This document shows positions 32,816 through 41,485 of a DNA stretch of 64,000 nucleotides, in pieces. The stretch covers positions 9,437,508-9,501,507 of the forward strand of contig NZ_KB913037.1 of NCBI RefSeq assembly GCF_000384295.1. Direction: 5' to 3'. The position numbers were made by a program, and so were the translations under genes. The number at the start of each line of letters is the position of its first letter. Positions within the stretch are counted from its first letter, which is position 1. The DNA comes from Amycolatopsis balhimycina FH 1894 (GTDB lineage Bacteria > Actinomycetota > Actinomycetes > Mycobacteriales > Pseudonocardiaceae). Under the pieces are notes generated by a model that did not search any database, was not told the origin of the DNA, and was given only the letters and a program-made list of their open reading frames with translations.

Positions 32816-33568
32816 CTAGCGCCGTGGGTTGCCGCGGCTGGCGAAGTCCGTTGCCAGCAAAGCGGTTGTGGTGGCGGTGGCGATCTCGGCGCCGCGCCGG
32901 AGGTCGCCACCGCTCTCGACCAGGTCGGCCGTCAGCTCGTTGAGACCGCCCGAGATGATCAGCGCCAGGTGTCGCGGCGCGGGGCCGAGTCCTGAGCGGC
33001 GGAACTCTTCGTTGTCCGACAGGTCGTGGATGAGGTCGACGAAGGCGTCGTTCGACTTGCGGATCACTTCCTCGGCGACGGCGCCTGGCCGCGATCGGCC
33101 GCGTCCAGCCATCATGCGGTCGCCGAAGACCTGTCCGCGGCGGGTGCCGAGGTGAGTCTCGCGCAGTTCGTCCATGAAGGCTTCCCACAGCGGGGGACCG
33201 CCGGCGGTGAGCACTTCCGCGCGGGCCGCGTAGGCGTCGGCGACGGGCAGGTGCCGCACTCCCCAGGCGCTGAGCTGCACGAGCACCGGGACGAGGTCGA
33301 CCGCGCGTTCGGTCAGGCTGTAGGTGACCTTCTGCTTGTGCGACGCGTCCCCGGCCCGGGTGAGCAGCCCGTGTTCGACGAGCGCGGCCAGCCGGTCGGC
33401 CAGCCGGTCGGCCAGCACGTTCGACGAGATCCGTTCCGCACCGCCGAGCAGCTCCCGGAAGTGCCGCGCCCCGCCGAAAACGACGTCACGCAGGACGAGC
33501 AGCGTCCACCGGTCGCCGAAGATCTCCAGCGACAGGTTGATCGGACACCGCGACCGGGCTTCCTTCAC
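32816..33568 (-). CDS. HxlR-type regulator with a TetR-like C-terminal segment
   Basis: A 250-residue protein in two parts. The first half is a typical HxlR winged helix (CPINLSLEIFGDRWTLLVLRD, GARHFRELLGGAERISSNVLADRL, TYSLTERAVDLVPVL), ending in the usual FMDELRETHLG. From about residue 153 it reads AVAEEVIRKSNDAFVDLIHDL … LALIISGGLNELTADLVESG, which looks like the ligand domain end of a TetR protein. No HxlR protein normally carries this tail. A deletion that fused two regulator genes is the simplest reading. GTG 33568 follows GAGG. The longer open frame upstream belongs to a peptidase remnant. Confidence 0.7.
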   Translation of the reverse strand: MKEARSRCPINLSLEIFGDRWTLLVLRDVVFGGARHFRELLGGAERISSNVLADRLADRLAALVEHGLLTRAGDASHKQKVTYSLTERAVDLVPVLVQLSAWGVRHLPVADAYAARAEVLTAGGPPLWEAFMDELRETHLGTRRGQVFGDRMMAGRGRSRPGAVAEEVIRKSNDAFVDLIHDLSDNEEFRRSGLGPAPRHLALIISGGLNELTADLVESGGDLRRGAEIATATTTALLATDFASRGNPRR

Positions 33569-33599
33569 CGCTCTCACCTCGAAACTGGTTGCGTTACGA

Positions 33600-33800
33600 G
33601 AGCGGTAGTACCCCGGAACGACCGGCGCCAAACCCCGCCGAAGCCGTCCAGCACCGGGGTGGCCCAGCGCGGCCACGAAGTTGCCGTCGCTCACGCCGCC
33701 GACCGAACATTCCCGCAGCGTGACGCCCAGTTCCGCGGCCTCGTCGCGGGCCAGTTCGTACAGCTGCGCGATGGGGTCCGGCCGTTCCTCACCGGGCCCT
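33600..33800 (-). pseudogene. Remnant of an M20-family metallopeptidase
   Basis: The minus strand reads DPIAQLYELARDEAAELGVTL followed by the M20 signature VGGVSDGNFVAALGHP, then shifts frame to VLDGFGG. In intact M20 enzymes the text is GG-x-SDGNF-x-AALG-x-P-x-LDG-x-G. Only about 65 residues of the C-terminal region survive, without a start and with a frameshift. Confidence 0.65.
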
Positions 33801-33802
33801 GT

Positions 33803-34315
33803 TCATGGTGTGTCCCCGTCGGACGAATAGCACACCTTCAGTGACCGGAGGGCCTCTCCTGCCGGCTGGTTGTCTATCTGCGAAACGAGATTCTCAAAGA
33901 ATGGACAAACCGGCGCATGACGAAGAACCCTTTCTCTTCGTATGTAGGGTTCTAATGCTTCCCACGCGCGTCGAGTTCGAAAATGAAAGACTGCTATGAC
34001 AATACGGGGGGCCACTAATTTGAGAGTGGAGATCATCCTGATATAATCGTAAGTGAATGCAACATTGCGCACCGAAGAGCGAGCGGGCTCCGGCAGGCTG
34101 TCGATCCCCTGATCCGGTCCGTGATCCAGTGCAAGTTGGGTCAGTACATACCTTTGATCATTCTGGAACTCTTTATCCCTGATATTGTGCATTGCCACCT
34201 CGAGAACCATCTTCAGCTCACTTGCGGATCGCGTGCTCCGGAGTTGCCTGAACGTGGCGAACACGGATACGGCTAACGCTGTGACCGAGATGAAAAAAGA
34301 GACAGTCGCATACAT
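33803..34315 (-). CDS. Membrane-anchored protein of unknown function (second of pair)
   Basis: A 170-residue protein with one N-terminal membrane segment (MYATVSFFISVTALAVSVFATF) and a soluble domain rich in charged helices (ELKMVLEVAMHNIRDKEFQNDQRYVLTQLALDH, VRNVAFTYDYIRMISTLKLV). The layout resembles DUF4760-type proteins found in variable parts of genomes. ATG 34315 is preferred to 34321 because GGAGG lies seven bases before it. The base composition is clearly lower in GC than that of flanking genes. It starts 33 bases after the end of the other membrane protein gene, forming a two-gene unit. Confidence 0.7.
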   Translation of the reverse strand: MYATVSFFISVTALAVSVFATFRQLRSTRSASELKMVLEVAMHNIRDKEFQNDQRYVLTQLALDHGPDQGIDSLPEPARSSVRNVAFTYDYIRMISTLKLVAPRIVIAVFHFRTRRAWEALEPYIRRERVLRHAPVCPFFENLVSQIDNQPAGEALRSLKVCYSSDGDTP

Positions 34316-34348
34316 GAGCATCCCTCCGGAACTTCCATGAACGAGCCG

Positions 34349-34963
34349 TCACGGAGTGCCCCTGCCCGGACGCCGGTCCCGCAGCCCGATATTCAGGGCA
34401 TGGCCGAGTCGTGGCGCCTCCAGTCTGAAGTAGTTCCACATGAACAAGGCAAAAAGCGCGACATCCGCAACCGTGATGATTATCGATATCGGCACAGAGT
34501 TTGCGTAGGTCCATCCGAGTCCGATGGCAACGAAGGTCGGTACAACCACAAGAACGAGCATCGGGATGTGGTACGGCATGAATGTCTGTTTGAAACGCGA
34601 GGACCTGCTGCCCTCGAACGTATGCCAACAGGCGGAGTCGGGTGCCAGATGGTTCAGTTTCGGTTCCACCACTTCCCGCAGATAGCCGACGATGCGGTCA
34701 ATCTGCGAACTGATGTAGGTGGCGATATTGCTGAACATGATACTGACTATCGGCGCGAGCAGGAGCAGTACCCCACTTTTGCGTTCAACTCCCACGGCGG
34801 TCGCCGCGAGGGTAAGAGTCAGCGCTGATATTCGAAAAGTGACGCGATGGTCCATCTTCTTCGCTATCTCATCGCGCAATGCCTTGTATTCCACAAGGAC
34901 GATATCCCGCACCATCGCGTCGTCCGAATCACCCGCATTCTCGACGGAATCGACAAAATTCAT
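34349..34963 (-). CDS. Four-helix membrane protein of unknown function (first of pair)
   Basis: A 204-residue integral membrane protein. An N-terminal cytosolic helix (VLVEYKALRDEIAKKMDHRV) precedes two pairs of membrane segments (FRISALTLTLAATAVGV, GVLLLLAPIVSIMFSNIATYI, then MLVLVVVPTFVAIGLGW, IIITVADVALFALFMWNYF). The EYKALR-x-EI start followed by membrane helices is a pattern I know from uncharacterised membrane proteins in many bacteria. GAGGAGA precedes the ATG. Like its partner it has low GC for this genome and probably came by transfer. Similar two-protein membrane sets occur among phage-defence and signalling modules, but there is no direct evidence here. Confidence 0.7.
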   Translation of the reverse strand: MNFVDSVENAGDSDDAMVRDIVLVEYKALRDEIAKKMDHRVTFRISALTLTLAATAVGVERKSGVLLLLAPIVSIMFSNIATYISSQIDRIVGYLREVVEPKLNHLAPDSACWHTFEGSRSSRFKQTFMPYHIPMLVLVVVPTFVAIGLGWTYANSVPISIIITVADVALFALFMWNYFRLEAPRLGHALNIGLRDRRPGRGTP

Positions 34964-35066
34964 ACTTGTCTCCTCATCGCCGTTGGCCTGTCCGTCAACG
35001 GTATCGCTACAGATATCTCGCCGTGAACTGCGGACTGATTCCTCGCTTGGCAAGCCGTGTTCGTGC

Positions 35067-36767
35067 TCAGCACGTAGCTTGTGCCACGCAAGGGTCGAGG
35101 ACCCGGAGATGGCTCCACACGTGGGCCAGCCACCACTGGTCCGGGTCGGGGTCATGGGGGTTGAAGAACTTGCCGACGTAGTCGTAGGTGCCGTCGTGGC
35201 TCCACAGCTCCCAGTTGGTCTGCCCGTACGCGAGCCAAGGATCCGACTGGCCGAGCGACGTGTACTGATTGCCGGCCTCGGCCTCGATCGAGAACAGTCC
35301 GCCGGCTCCGGTGTCGCCCAGATACATACCGTACTCGGCCATGGCTCGCAGGAACACCTTGTGCCATGGGAGAACCGGCAGGGCATCGATCTGCGTCGGC
35401 GTCAGATCCAGCTGGAACAGGGCACCCATCGGCGGTGCGTCAACCGTCGGTTTGCCGATCGTGGCGCAGCTCCGGCCGCTGCGTTTGGCCGGATACACGG
35501 CTGTGCCGCTATCGCAGTCGACGACGATGGTCAGTGCGTGCTCGATCCGGCCTGCCTGGAGCTCTTCGACCCGGACGCGTCCAGCCAGTCCGCCCAGGTG
35601 CGCCGCGGTGCCGTTCCCCGGCGTGGTCGGCTCGCAGTTGCGGCCGTCGGCGGCCAGGCCATCGCAGTCGCCGGTGACCCGGGTGCGGCCCCCGTAGGTG
35701 AAGGTCAACGTCCCTCCGGCCGGCGGTACCGTGGAACCCTGAACCTGCCACAGGTCGTACTCCCATCCAGTCGCCTGGTCCACGACGGTCAAGTGGCGAT
35801 CCGCCGCCACAGGTGCCGCCCATCCACCTTCGGGTGCCGCCGTCGCCGGTATCCGGATCTGGTGCCCCTCGATGGCGCACGGCTGCCACACGCAGTGCAG
35901 TGTGACCGGCCGGTCGGTGATCCGCGGGTAATAAGTGGGTTCACCACCGGTTCCGGCGGGCCCGGCGGAAAGGTTTCCCGGATGGTTGTCTCGGGAGATG
36001 TCACCCAATACTCGAGCGACGATAGCGGCTGACGAGGTCTCGCTGTCATGGACCGGGCGTGGGTTGGCCGGCAGCTTACGGTTCAGGGGACTCGTCGAGC
36101 CGTACGGTCGCCAACACGCGGGCGGCCAGGCCCCGGGCCCGAAACCACCGAAAGCGGGTGCGCATGCCTCATGGGTGATGACCGCGTACGCAACACGGAC
36201 GTTGGTATCTCCACCGTTGACCGACGTGAAGCGCAGCCGCAGGTCCTCGACCGCGGCCTGGTTCAGGCCCGAGAGCGGCGGTCCGGTCAAGGACCGCCAT
36301 TGGAAGCCCGAGCCCGGCGGGACTGTCGATGTGGCGAGCACGGTAGTTGCTTGGACGACCTCCACCCGCAACGTGGTCCCTGGCCCGGTGTTCGCGAAGT
36401 ACCACGAGGTGACCTGGGCGAAGCCACCTTTGAGGTCGGTGCTCGACAAGCTCACCTCGCTGCTGCGACCGGGATCGCGGGCGTAGATGTAGTCACCGGC
36501 GGGTACCGGTGCCGGTTGGGTGACGTCATCATCGAGGGCAGCCGCGGCCGAGCCCGGTGTGCCACCGAGCCAAGCGCGTGCGATGTCACCGTCCGGACGC
36601 AACACCGAAGAGGCGCTCGTGTCACTGTGCGCTGCCGGCGCCGGCGCGGCCGCACTGGCGGCTGCCGGCACCAAGCTCACCGTCAGCACGGCGGCGGCCC
36701 ATGCCACCGCGAGCCGGGACGGAACGCACGCGCCCGGCCGAACCCACGTTCGTCGTCTACTTGTCAC
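35067..36767 (-). CDS. Large secreted protein of unknown function
   Basis: A 566-residue exported protein. A signal peptide (SRLAVAWAAAVLTVSLVPAAASAA) is cleaved near residue 42. The mature protein is beta-rich (YIYARDPGRSSEVSLSST, WEYDLWQVQGSTVPPAGGTLTFTYGG) and contains several paired cysteines (CDGLAADGRNC, CDSGTAVYPAKRSGRSC). The C-terminal part contains LPWHKVFLRAMAEYGMYLGDTGAGG, a phrase typical of a family of actinobacterial secreted proteins that I cannot name. GTG 36767 follows GGGAG. It is divergent from the membrane-anchored SARP regulator, which may control it. Confidence 0.75.
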   Translation of the reverse strand: MTSRRRTWVRPGACVPSRLAVAWAAAVLTVSLVPAAASAAAPAPAAHSDTSASSVLRPDGDIARAWLGGTPGSAAAALDDDVTQPAPVPAGDYIYARDPGRSSEVSLSSTDLKGGFAQVTSWYFANTGPGTTLRVEVVQATTVLATSTVPPGSGFQWRSLTGPPLSGLNQAAVEDLRLRFTSVNGGDTNVRVAYAVITHEACAPAFGGFGPGAWPPACWRPYGSTSPLNRKLPANPRPVHDSETSSAAIVARVLGDISRDNHPGNLSAGPAGTGGEPTYYPRITDRPVTLHCVWQPCAIEGHQIRIPATAAPEGGWAAPVAADRHLTVVDQATGWEYDLWQVQGSTVPPAGGTLTFTYGGRTRVTGDCDGLAADGRNCEPTTPGNGTAAHLGGLAGRVRVEELQAGRIEHALTIVVDCDSGTAVYPAKRSGRSCATIGKPTVDAPPMGALFQLDLTPTQIDALPVLPWHKVFLRAMAEYGMYLGDTGAGGLFSIEAEAGNQYTSLGQSDPWLAYGQTNWELWSHDGTYDYVGKFFNPHDPDPDQWWLAHVWSHLRVLDPCVAQATC

Positions 36768-36983
36768 GAGGTTTCTCCCTGAACGTTGTTCTGCAATTCG
36801 ACGGGACTGTGCCGATCATCGTGGCCTGACGAGCTGGAATTGATCTGAATCCCGGACAAGGAAGTCTGAAACATGCTGCATGTGCCGGTCGTCCTCGGTA
36901 CGCTGCGCGATGACCGGGCGAACGTGTCTTGTGCGGGCCCGGTCGAAGCACTCGAACCACGAGCCGGCGGCGCGGGAGAGTTC

Positions 36984-38390
36984 ATGGTGGGTGAAAGACC
37001 GGGTTTCCGGGTACTTGGCCAACTGACCATCTCTCGTGAGCGTCAGCCGATTGCGATCAACGGCACCAAGCCGCGAGCGGTGCTGGCGTATCTGTTGATC
37101 AATCGGGGAAAGCCGGTCACCACCACCGCGCTCGTCAACGAGCTGTGGCGCGACCAGCCACCGGCTACACCGAACAACACGGTGCAGACCTACATCCGGC
37201 AGCTGCGGGACATGCTCGAACCGGACCGCCGTTCAGGGTGGGAATGCCAGATCCTGCGCACCGTTCCCGGCGGCTACCAGCTTGACATCCAACCGGGCGA
37301 CGTCGACAGCGCCGTTTTCGAACAATTGCTTGAGCAGGGACGTCAAGCGCTGCGGGAAAGCAGATCGGAGAACGCAAGAGAACTGCTGCGGTCCGGACTC
37401 GCAATGTGGCGCGGGGCTGCCTTCGTCGGGCTCCACGAGTTCGCCACGGCCGCCCAGGAGGCGATCCGGCTGGAGCAGCTGCGTCTGGACGCGATCGAGC
37501 TTCGCGTCCAGTCCGACCTCGAACTCGGCCGCCACGAAGAAGTCGTCGACGAGCTGGCCGAACTGGTCCGCCGGCACCCCGTCCGCGAATCCCTCGTTGG
37601 TCATCTGATGCTCGCCCTGTACCGATGTGGGCGGCAGAGCGAGTCGCTCGCCGCGTACAAGGCGACCCGTGAACGACTGAGCGACGAACTCGGTGTCGAT
37701 CCCCATGTCTCTCTGCAGGAGTTGCATCAGCAGGTGCTGCGCCAAGCCCCCGCGCTCCACCAAGCACGGCAGGATCAGGCCCGGACACCGGCGGAGAAGC
37801 CGTACAAGCCGGCAAACGATACGAAATCAAGGCGGCGTATCGGTCACCGTGCTGTGACCGCCGCAGCGCTGACATTGGTCTTCGTTGCGATGGCCTGCAT
37901 CGTGGTTCTGCGGAACTGGTCCGACACCGGCCACACTCCCGGCACACCATCGCCTTCCCAGCCCCCAGCATCGGCGATCTTCAATGAGTTCGACCTGGCC
38001 GTGCGGCCGGGCATGGGCTACGACCTCGACATACCGCCCGGCCGGCCCACGGACTGGCACTCGACCAATAACCCGAGATCGCCCGACTACAGCTACCTTG
38101 ACCTCTATCGGACCAGCGCCAAAGCACCCCGAGACCAGCTCAGCGGCGTCGACCTCGGCAACACCAACGAATTCAACGTGATCCAGCAGGTCAACAACGA
38201 CGACCCGATCACAACCTGCCGGAGCTTGGCAACCCACGGCGGCGGCAACGCACCGCTCGAACTTCTCAGGCCAGGATCAAGGGTGTGTCTGCGGACTCAT
38301 GAGGACCGGTGGGCAATGCTGACCATCACCAAAATGCCTTCCGATCGGTCCGCAATAGTTCTGCTCCGCGTCACTGTGCTGCAGAAGTAG
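36984..38390 (+). CDS. SARP-type BTAD regulator with a transmembrane anchor
   Basis: A 468-residue regulator. Winged helix at 1-100 (FRVLGQLTISRERQPIAINGTKPRAVLAYLL, NTVQTYIRQLRDML) and a bacterial activation domain at 105-260 (FVGLHEFATAAQEAIRLEQLRLDAIE, VGHLMLALYRCGRQSESLAAY) are followed by a basic linker, one membrane helix (AVTAAALTLVFVAMACIVVL) and an outside domain of about 130 residues. SARP proteins are normally soluble, so the anchor and outside domain suggest a one-component sensor that binds DNA from the membrane, similar in logic to CadC or ToxR. GGGAGAG precedes ATG 36984. Confidence 0.85.
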   Translation: MVGERPGFRVLGQLTISRERQPIAINGTKPRAVLAYLLINRGKPVTTTALVNELWRDQPPATPNNTVQTYIRQLRDMLEPDRRSGWECQILRTVPGGYQLDIQPGDVDSAVFEQLLEQGRQALRESRSENARELLRSGLAMWRGAAFVGLHEFATAAQEAIRLEQLRLDAIELRVQSDLELGRHEEVVDELAELVRRHPVRESLVGHLMLALYRCGRQSESLAAYKATRERLSDELGVDPHVSLQELHQQVLRQAPALHQARQDQARTPAEKPYKPANDTKSRRRIGHRAVTAAALTLVFVAMACIVVLRNWSDTGHTPGTPSPSQPPASAIFNEFDLAVRPGMGYDLDIPPGRPTDWHSTNNPRSPDYSYLDLYRTSAKAPRDQLSGVDLGNTNEFNVIQQVNNDDPITTCRSLATHGGGNAPLELLRPGSRVCLRTHEDRWAMLTITKMPSDRSAIVLLRVTVLQK

Positions 38391-38543
38391 ATCACAGAGC
38401 GGGCTTGTCGAGGGCCGTCTCAGGAGTCGAAGCCGATGTTCGCGCCCCGCTCGACCGGCGCCGGGGGAAGAGTCCTGCCGTTGCGGCTTTCGTCGACGTC
38501 GAGCATCGGAGAAGCGGGGCTGCCCCTGGTAGTGTCGATCATC

Positions 38544-39293
38544 GTGTTCACTCCGGAGCAGCGAGAACAGTTGCGTGACAGCCTCATCTCGGCGGCACGG
38601 CAGGACACGCGGATCGTGGCCGCGGCCTTGACCGGATCGGCGGCGCTCGGACGTCAGGACGAATGGTCCGACATCGATCTGGCGTTGTCGGTGGCCCGGG
38701 ACGCGGACTACCAGCAGGTAGTCGCCGACTGGACTGACCGGATGACCGGCCACGACGTGGTCACGCACCTGGACATGCCGCTGGGTGACGCGCTGTTTCG
38801 GGTATTCCTGCTGCGGAACACCTTGCAGGTCGACCTCTCGTTCTGGCCGGAGGCCGAGTTCGGCGCGACCGGGCCGAAGTTCCGGCTGCTGTTCGGGGCT
38901 GCGGAGGAACAGGAGCAGGTGCGGCCGCCCGCGGCGGAGTGGTTGATCGGCATGGGCTGGCTCTACGCCCTGCACGCGCGGTCGAGCATCGCCCGGGGCC
39001 GGGTGTGGCAAGCCGGCTACATGATCAACGGCATGCGTGAGCAGGCTTTCGCCCTCGCGTGCCTGCGGTACGAGCTGCCCGCGGTGCAGGCTCGGGGTAC
39101 GGACGACCTGCCTGCCGAGGTCACGGCCTCGTTTTCCGGAACGCTCGTCCGGTCGCTGGACTCAGCCGAGCTCCACCGCGCCTTCGCCGCCACCGCTGAA
39201 GCGCTGCTGGCGGAGGCAGTGCTCGCCGACCCCGACCTGGCCGACCGGATCGGCGCGACCCTGCGCGAGCTGGCGGCGGTCGGCGCCGGTTGA
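38544..39293 (+). CDS. Nucleotidyltransferase-domain protein
   Basis: A 249-residue protein with a pol-beta-type nucleotidyltransferase fold: GSAALGRQDEWSDIDLAL carries the GSxxxG and D-x-D metal-binding pattern, and LQVDLSFW supplies the third acidic residue. A helical C-terminal region follows (AEWLIGMGWLYALHARSSIARGR). Family members include aminoglycoside nucleotidyltransferases and MNT-type antitoxin enzymes. GTG 38544 begins the domain directly, although upstream codons from 38436 are open; no good ribosome binding site helps decide. It stands alone between regulators. Confidence 0.72.
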   Translation: MFTPEQREQLRDSLISAARQDTRIVAAALTGSAALGRQDEWSDIDLALSVARDADYQQVVADWTDRMTGHDVVTHLDMPLGDALFRVFLLRNTLQVDLSFWPEAEFGATGPKFRLLFGAAEEQEQVRPPAAEWLIGMGWLYALHARSSIARGRVWQAGYMINGMREQAFALACLRYELPAVQARGTDDLPAEVTASFSGTLVRSLDSAELHRAFAATAEALLAEAVLADPDLADRIGATLRELAAVGAG

Positions 39294-39850
39294 TCCGGCT
39301 CGCGGTCCGTACTCTGGGTTCGCCGCAAGCATCCTGCGCACGCTGTCATTGCCATCGGCCGCCGTGTTCGCCCTTACGAACAGACGCCGGCGCCGAGGCC
39401 GCTCGGTTCGAGGTCTGCGGACTGACCCTGAGAGCTGTCGAACACCAGCGACTCCTGCGCAGGGGACTTGAAGGTGAGCGTGTCGACGCCGGCGCCGTCT
39501 GGGCTTCCTCAGCTACCTTGGGTTGCTGCTGGTCATGGTGGTACGTTCCCGCAGCTTCGGCGTCGACTGGTTTCTCCACGGCTGGCGCCGGGAACCGCTC
39601 CCGGGCGAGTGCATCCCGGACGGCGTCCGCGACACCGGTGCACCTATGTCGCGCCCCGACCCCAGGCTGCCCTCGTGAACGTCGCCTCGCGCACGAGTTC
39701 GCGCGGGATGGCTCAGGGACGGTTCGGGGTCAGAGCCTCCCCGTGTCAGGGTGGCGTTCGACGGGAAGGCGTTGCGGCCGTCGGGTCGGCGTGGTTTGGC
39801 CGACTCTGGTAGTGATCCCAAGAGCGATCGTCGGCCCTGCCGTGAGCAGC
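39294..39850. other. Intergenic region without supported genes
   Basis: About 560 bases. Several frames are open only because of high GC. I see no start with a ribosome binding site, no recognisable domain and no strong hairpin. Confidence 0.5.
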
Positions 39851-39854
39851 GCCT

Positions 39855-39903
39855 TTGACATCGCTGGCTAACGACACTAGCTTAAGGCTATTCACGTTAG
39901 CCA
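39855..39903 (+). promoter_or_regulatory. Promoter overlapped by an inverted-repeat operator
   Basis: TTGACA at 39855-39860 and TAGCTT at 39878-39883 are 17 bases apart, a good sigma-70-type promoter. TGGCTAACG (39865-39873) and CGTTAGCCA (39895-39903) form an inverted repeat that covers the spacer and the start region. The TetR gene in the same operon is the obvious candidate to bind it. Confidence 0.6.
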
Positions 39904-39920
39904 ACCTGATGGAGAGCGCC

Positions 39921-40757
39921 ATGACCGAGCACCTGACCATCGCCGGCAACACCATCGCCTACGACGTGGCCGGGCAGGGGCCCCTCGTCGTGCTGGCGCA
40001 CGGCATCGGCGACAGCCGCCACTCCTACCGGTTCCTCGCCCCGGCCCTGGCCGCGAAGGGCTACCGGGTCGCCAACGTTGACATCCGCGGTTGCGGTGAT
40101 TCGAGCCTTGGCTGGGATGGCTACAGCCGCACCGACATCGCCGGCGACCTGGTCGCCCTCGTCCGCCACCTCGGCGGGCCTGCCGTGATCATCGGCCAGT
40201 CGATCAGCGGAGGTGCTGCGACGATCGCGGCCGCCACCGCGCCGGACGTGATCGCCGGCATCGTCGAACTGGCGCCGTTCACCCGCGCGCAGCCGTTCGA
40301 CCTCGGCGGACTGGTGCGGGTCAAGCGCTTCCGGGCCGGTTACACCCAGATGGCGCTGGTCATCATGCGCGGAAAGCTGAAGAACTGGACGAAGTACCTG
40401 GACGTGGCGCTGCCGGCCAAGCCCGCCGATTGGGGCAATGAATTGGCCCGTATCGAGGCGAAGTTGAGCGAGCCCGGCCGGATGGAGGTCCTGCAGGCCA
40501 TGTGCAAGACCAGCCCGGCCGATGCCGGTGAGCAGCTGGCCAACGTCAAGTGCCCGGTCCTGATCATCGAGGGCAGCGCCGACCCCGACTGGGCAGATCC
40601 CCGCGTCGAGGGCGAGAAGATCATCGCCGACCTGCCGCGGGACCTTGGCGAACTGGCGGTCATCACGGGCGCCGGGCACTACCCGCACGTCCAGATGCCC
40701 GATCAGGTCGTCGCACTCACCCTGCCGTTCCTGGAGAGGACGCTGGATCGTGCCTAG
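39921..40757 (+). CDS. Alpha/beta hydrolase
   Basis: A 278-residue hydrolase. HGIGDSRHSYRFL forms the oxyanion region, Ser94 in IGQSISGGAA is the nucleophile, and GAGHYPHVQMPDQV carries the histidine. The acid is probably in IIEGSADPDWAD. Haloalkane dehalogenase/epoxide hydrolase-like enzymes share this layout. ATG 39921 is preferred because GGAG lies seven bases upstream; ATG 39909 is a close alternative. The TetR gene overlaps its stop, and the promoter carries an operator, so the pair appears autoregulated. The substrate is not known. Confidence 0.86.
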   Translation: MTEHLTIAGNTIAYDVAGQGPLVVLAHGIGDSRHSYRFLAPALAAKGYRVANVDIRGCGDSSLGWDGYSRTDIAGDLVALVRHLGGPAVIIGQSISGGAATIAAATAPDVIAGIVELAPFTRAQPFDLGGLVRVKRFRAGYTQMALVIMRGKLKNWTKYLDVALPAKPADWGNELARIEAKLSEPGRMEVLQAMCKTSPADAGEQLANVKCPVLIIEGSADPDWADPRVEGEKIIADLPRDLGELAVITGAGHYPHVQMPDQVVALTLPFLERTLDRA

Positions 40758-41325
40758 GGCCGGGCTCACTCCGGCAATGGTCACCGAGGCCGGTGCCGCA
40801 GTGGCCGACGAGGTCGGGTTCGCCCAGCTCAGCATCGGCCTGGTCGCCGAGCGGCTCGGAGTCAGGACCCCCTCGCTCTACAAGCACGTCGCCAGCCAGG
40901 CCGATCTCGTTCACCGCATCGCCGTCCAGGCCGCGAACGAGCTCGCCGACGCCATCCGCGACGCGACCCAGGGCCGGGCAGGCGGTGACGCCTTCACCGC
41001 CGGTGCGCAGGCGATGCGGATGTATGTGAGGAAGCACCCCGGTCGGTACGCGGCGGGCAACGCAGCCCGCCCGACCGGGCCCGATGACCCGCTCATCGCG
41101 GCGCTCGACCGGGTGCTCGCCTCCTGGGCGGCGATGGTGCGCGGGTACGGGATCGATCCGGGCCAGAAGATCCACGTTCTGCGGATGGTGCGCACCATGC
41201 TCCACGGGTTCGCGACACTGGAGGTCGCCAACGGCTTCCGGATCGACGCCGACGTCGAGGACAGCTTCGCCTGGATGGTTGACTTCATCGACCACGGCCT
41301 GCGGTCCTTGGACGAACCTCGGTGA
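40750..41325 (+). CDS. TetR-family regulator
   Basis: A 191-residue repressor-like protein. The N-terminal HTH reads GFAQLSIGLVAERLGVRTPSLYKHVASQADLV, with SLYKHV typical of the recognition helix. The C-terminal domain (PDDPLIAALDRVLASWAAMV, HVLRMVRTMLHGFATLEVANGF) matches the TetR_C WHG-type ligand domain. GTG 40750 overlaps the end of the hydrolase gene by 8 bases. It probably binds the inverted repeat at 39865-39903 and controls its own operon. Confidence 0.88.
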   Translation: MPRAGLTPAMVTEAGAAVADEVGFAQLSIGLVAERLGVRTPSLYKHVASQADLVHRIAVQAANELADAIRDATQGRAGGDAFTAGAQAMRMYVRKHPGRYAAGNAARPTGPDDPLIAALDRVLASWAAMVRGYGIDPGQKIHVLRMVRTMLHGFATLEVANGFRIDADVEDSFAWMVDFIDHGLRSLDEPR

Positions 41326-41485
41326 TCCGCCGACGTCGGTGACGTGCCGTTGACAGCCTGCCCCAGCGGTGACGCCCTCCGGGCAACCACCTCCACTCCC
41401 TTCTCGACGCCCCGATCGCGGGACCACCGGGTCGATCGGCGATCACTCTGTTCCACAACCCTTCCCGACAGGAGCTGCGAGGTCC

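Noticed and set aside
33569..33694. Longer start for the HxlR-type regulator at 33694 (SDGNFVAALGHP…)
   Set aside because: That N-terminus is M20 peptidase text in the same frame; the regulator has its own GAGG site and GTG at 33568.
39468..39812. Plus-strand frame starting MKVSVSTPAPS
   Set aside because: No ribosome binding site, low-complexity basic composition and no recognisable domain.
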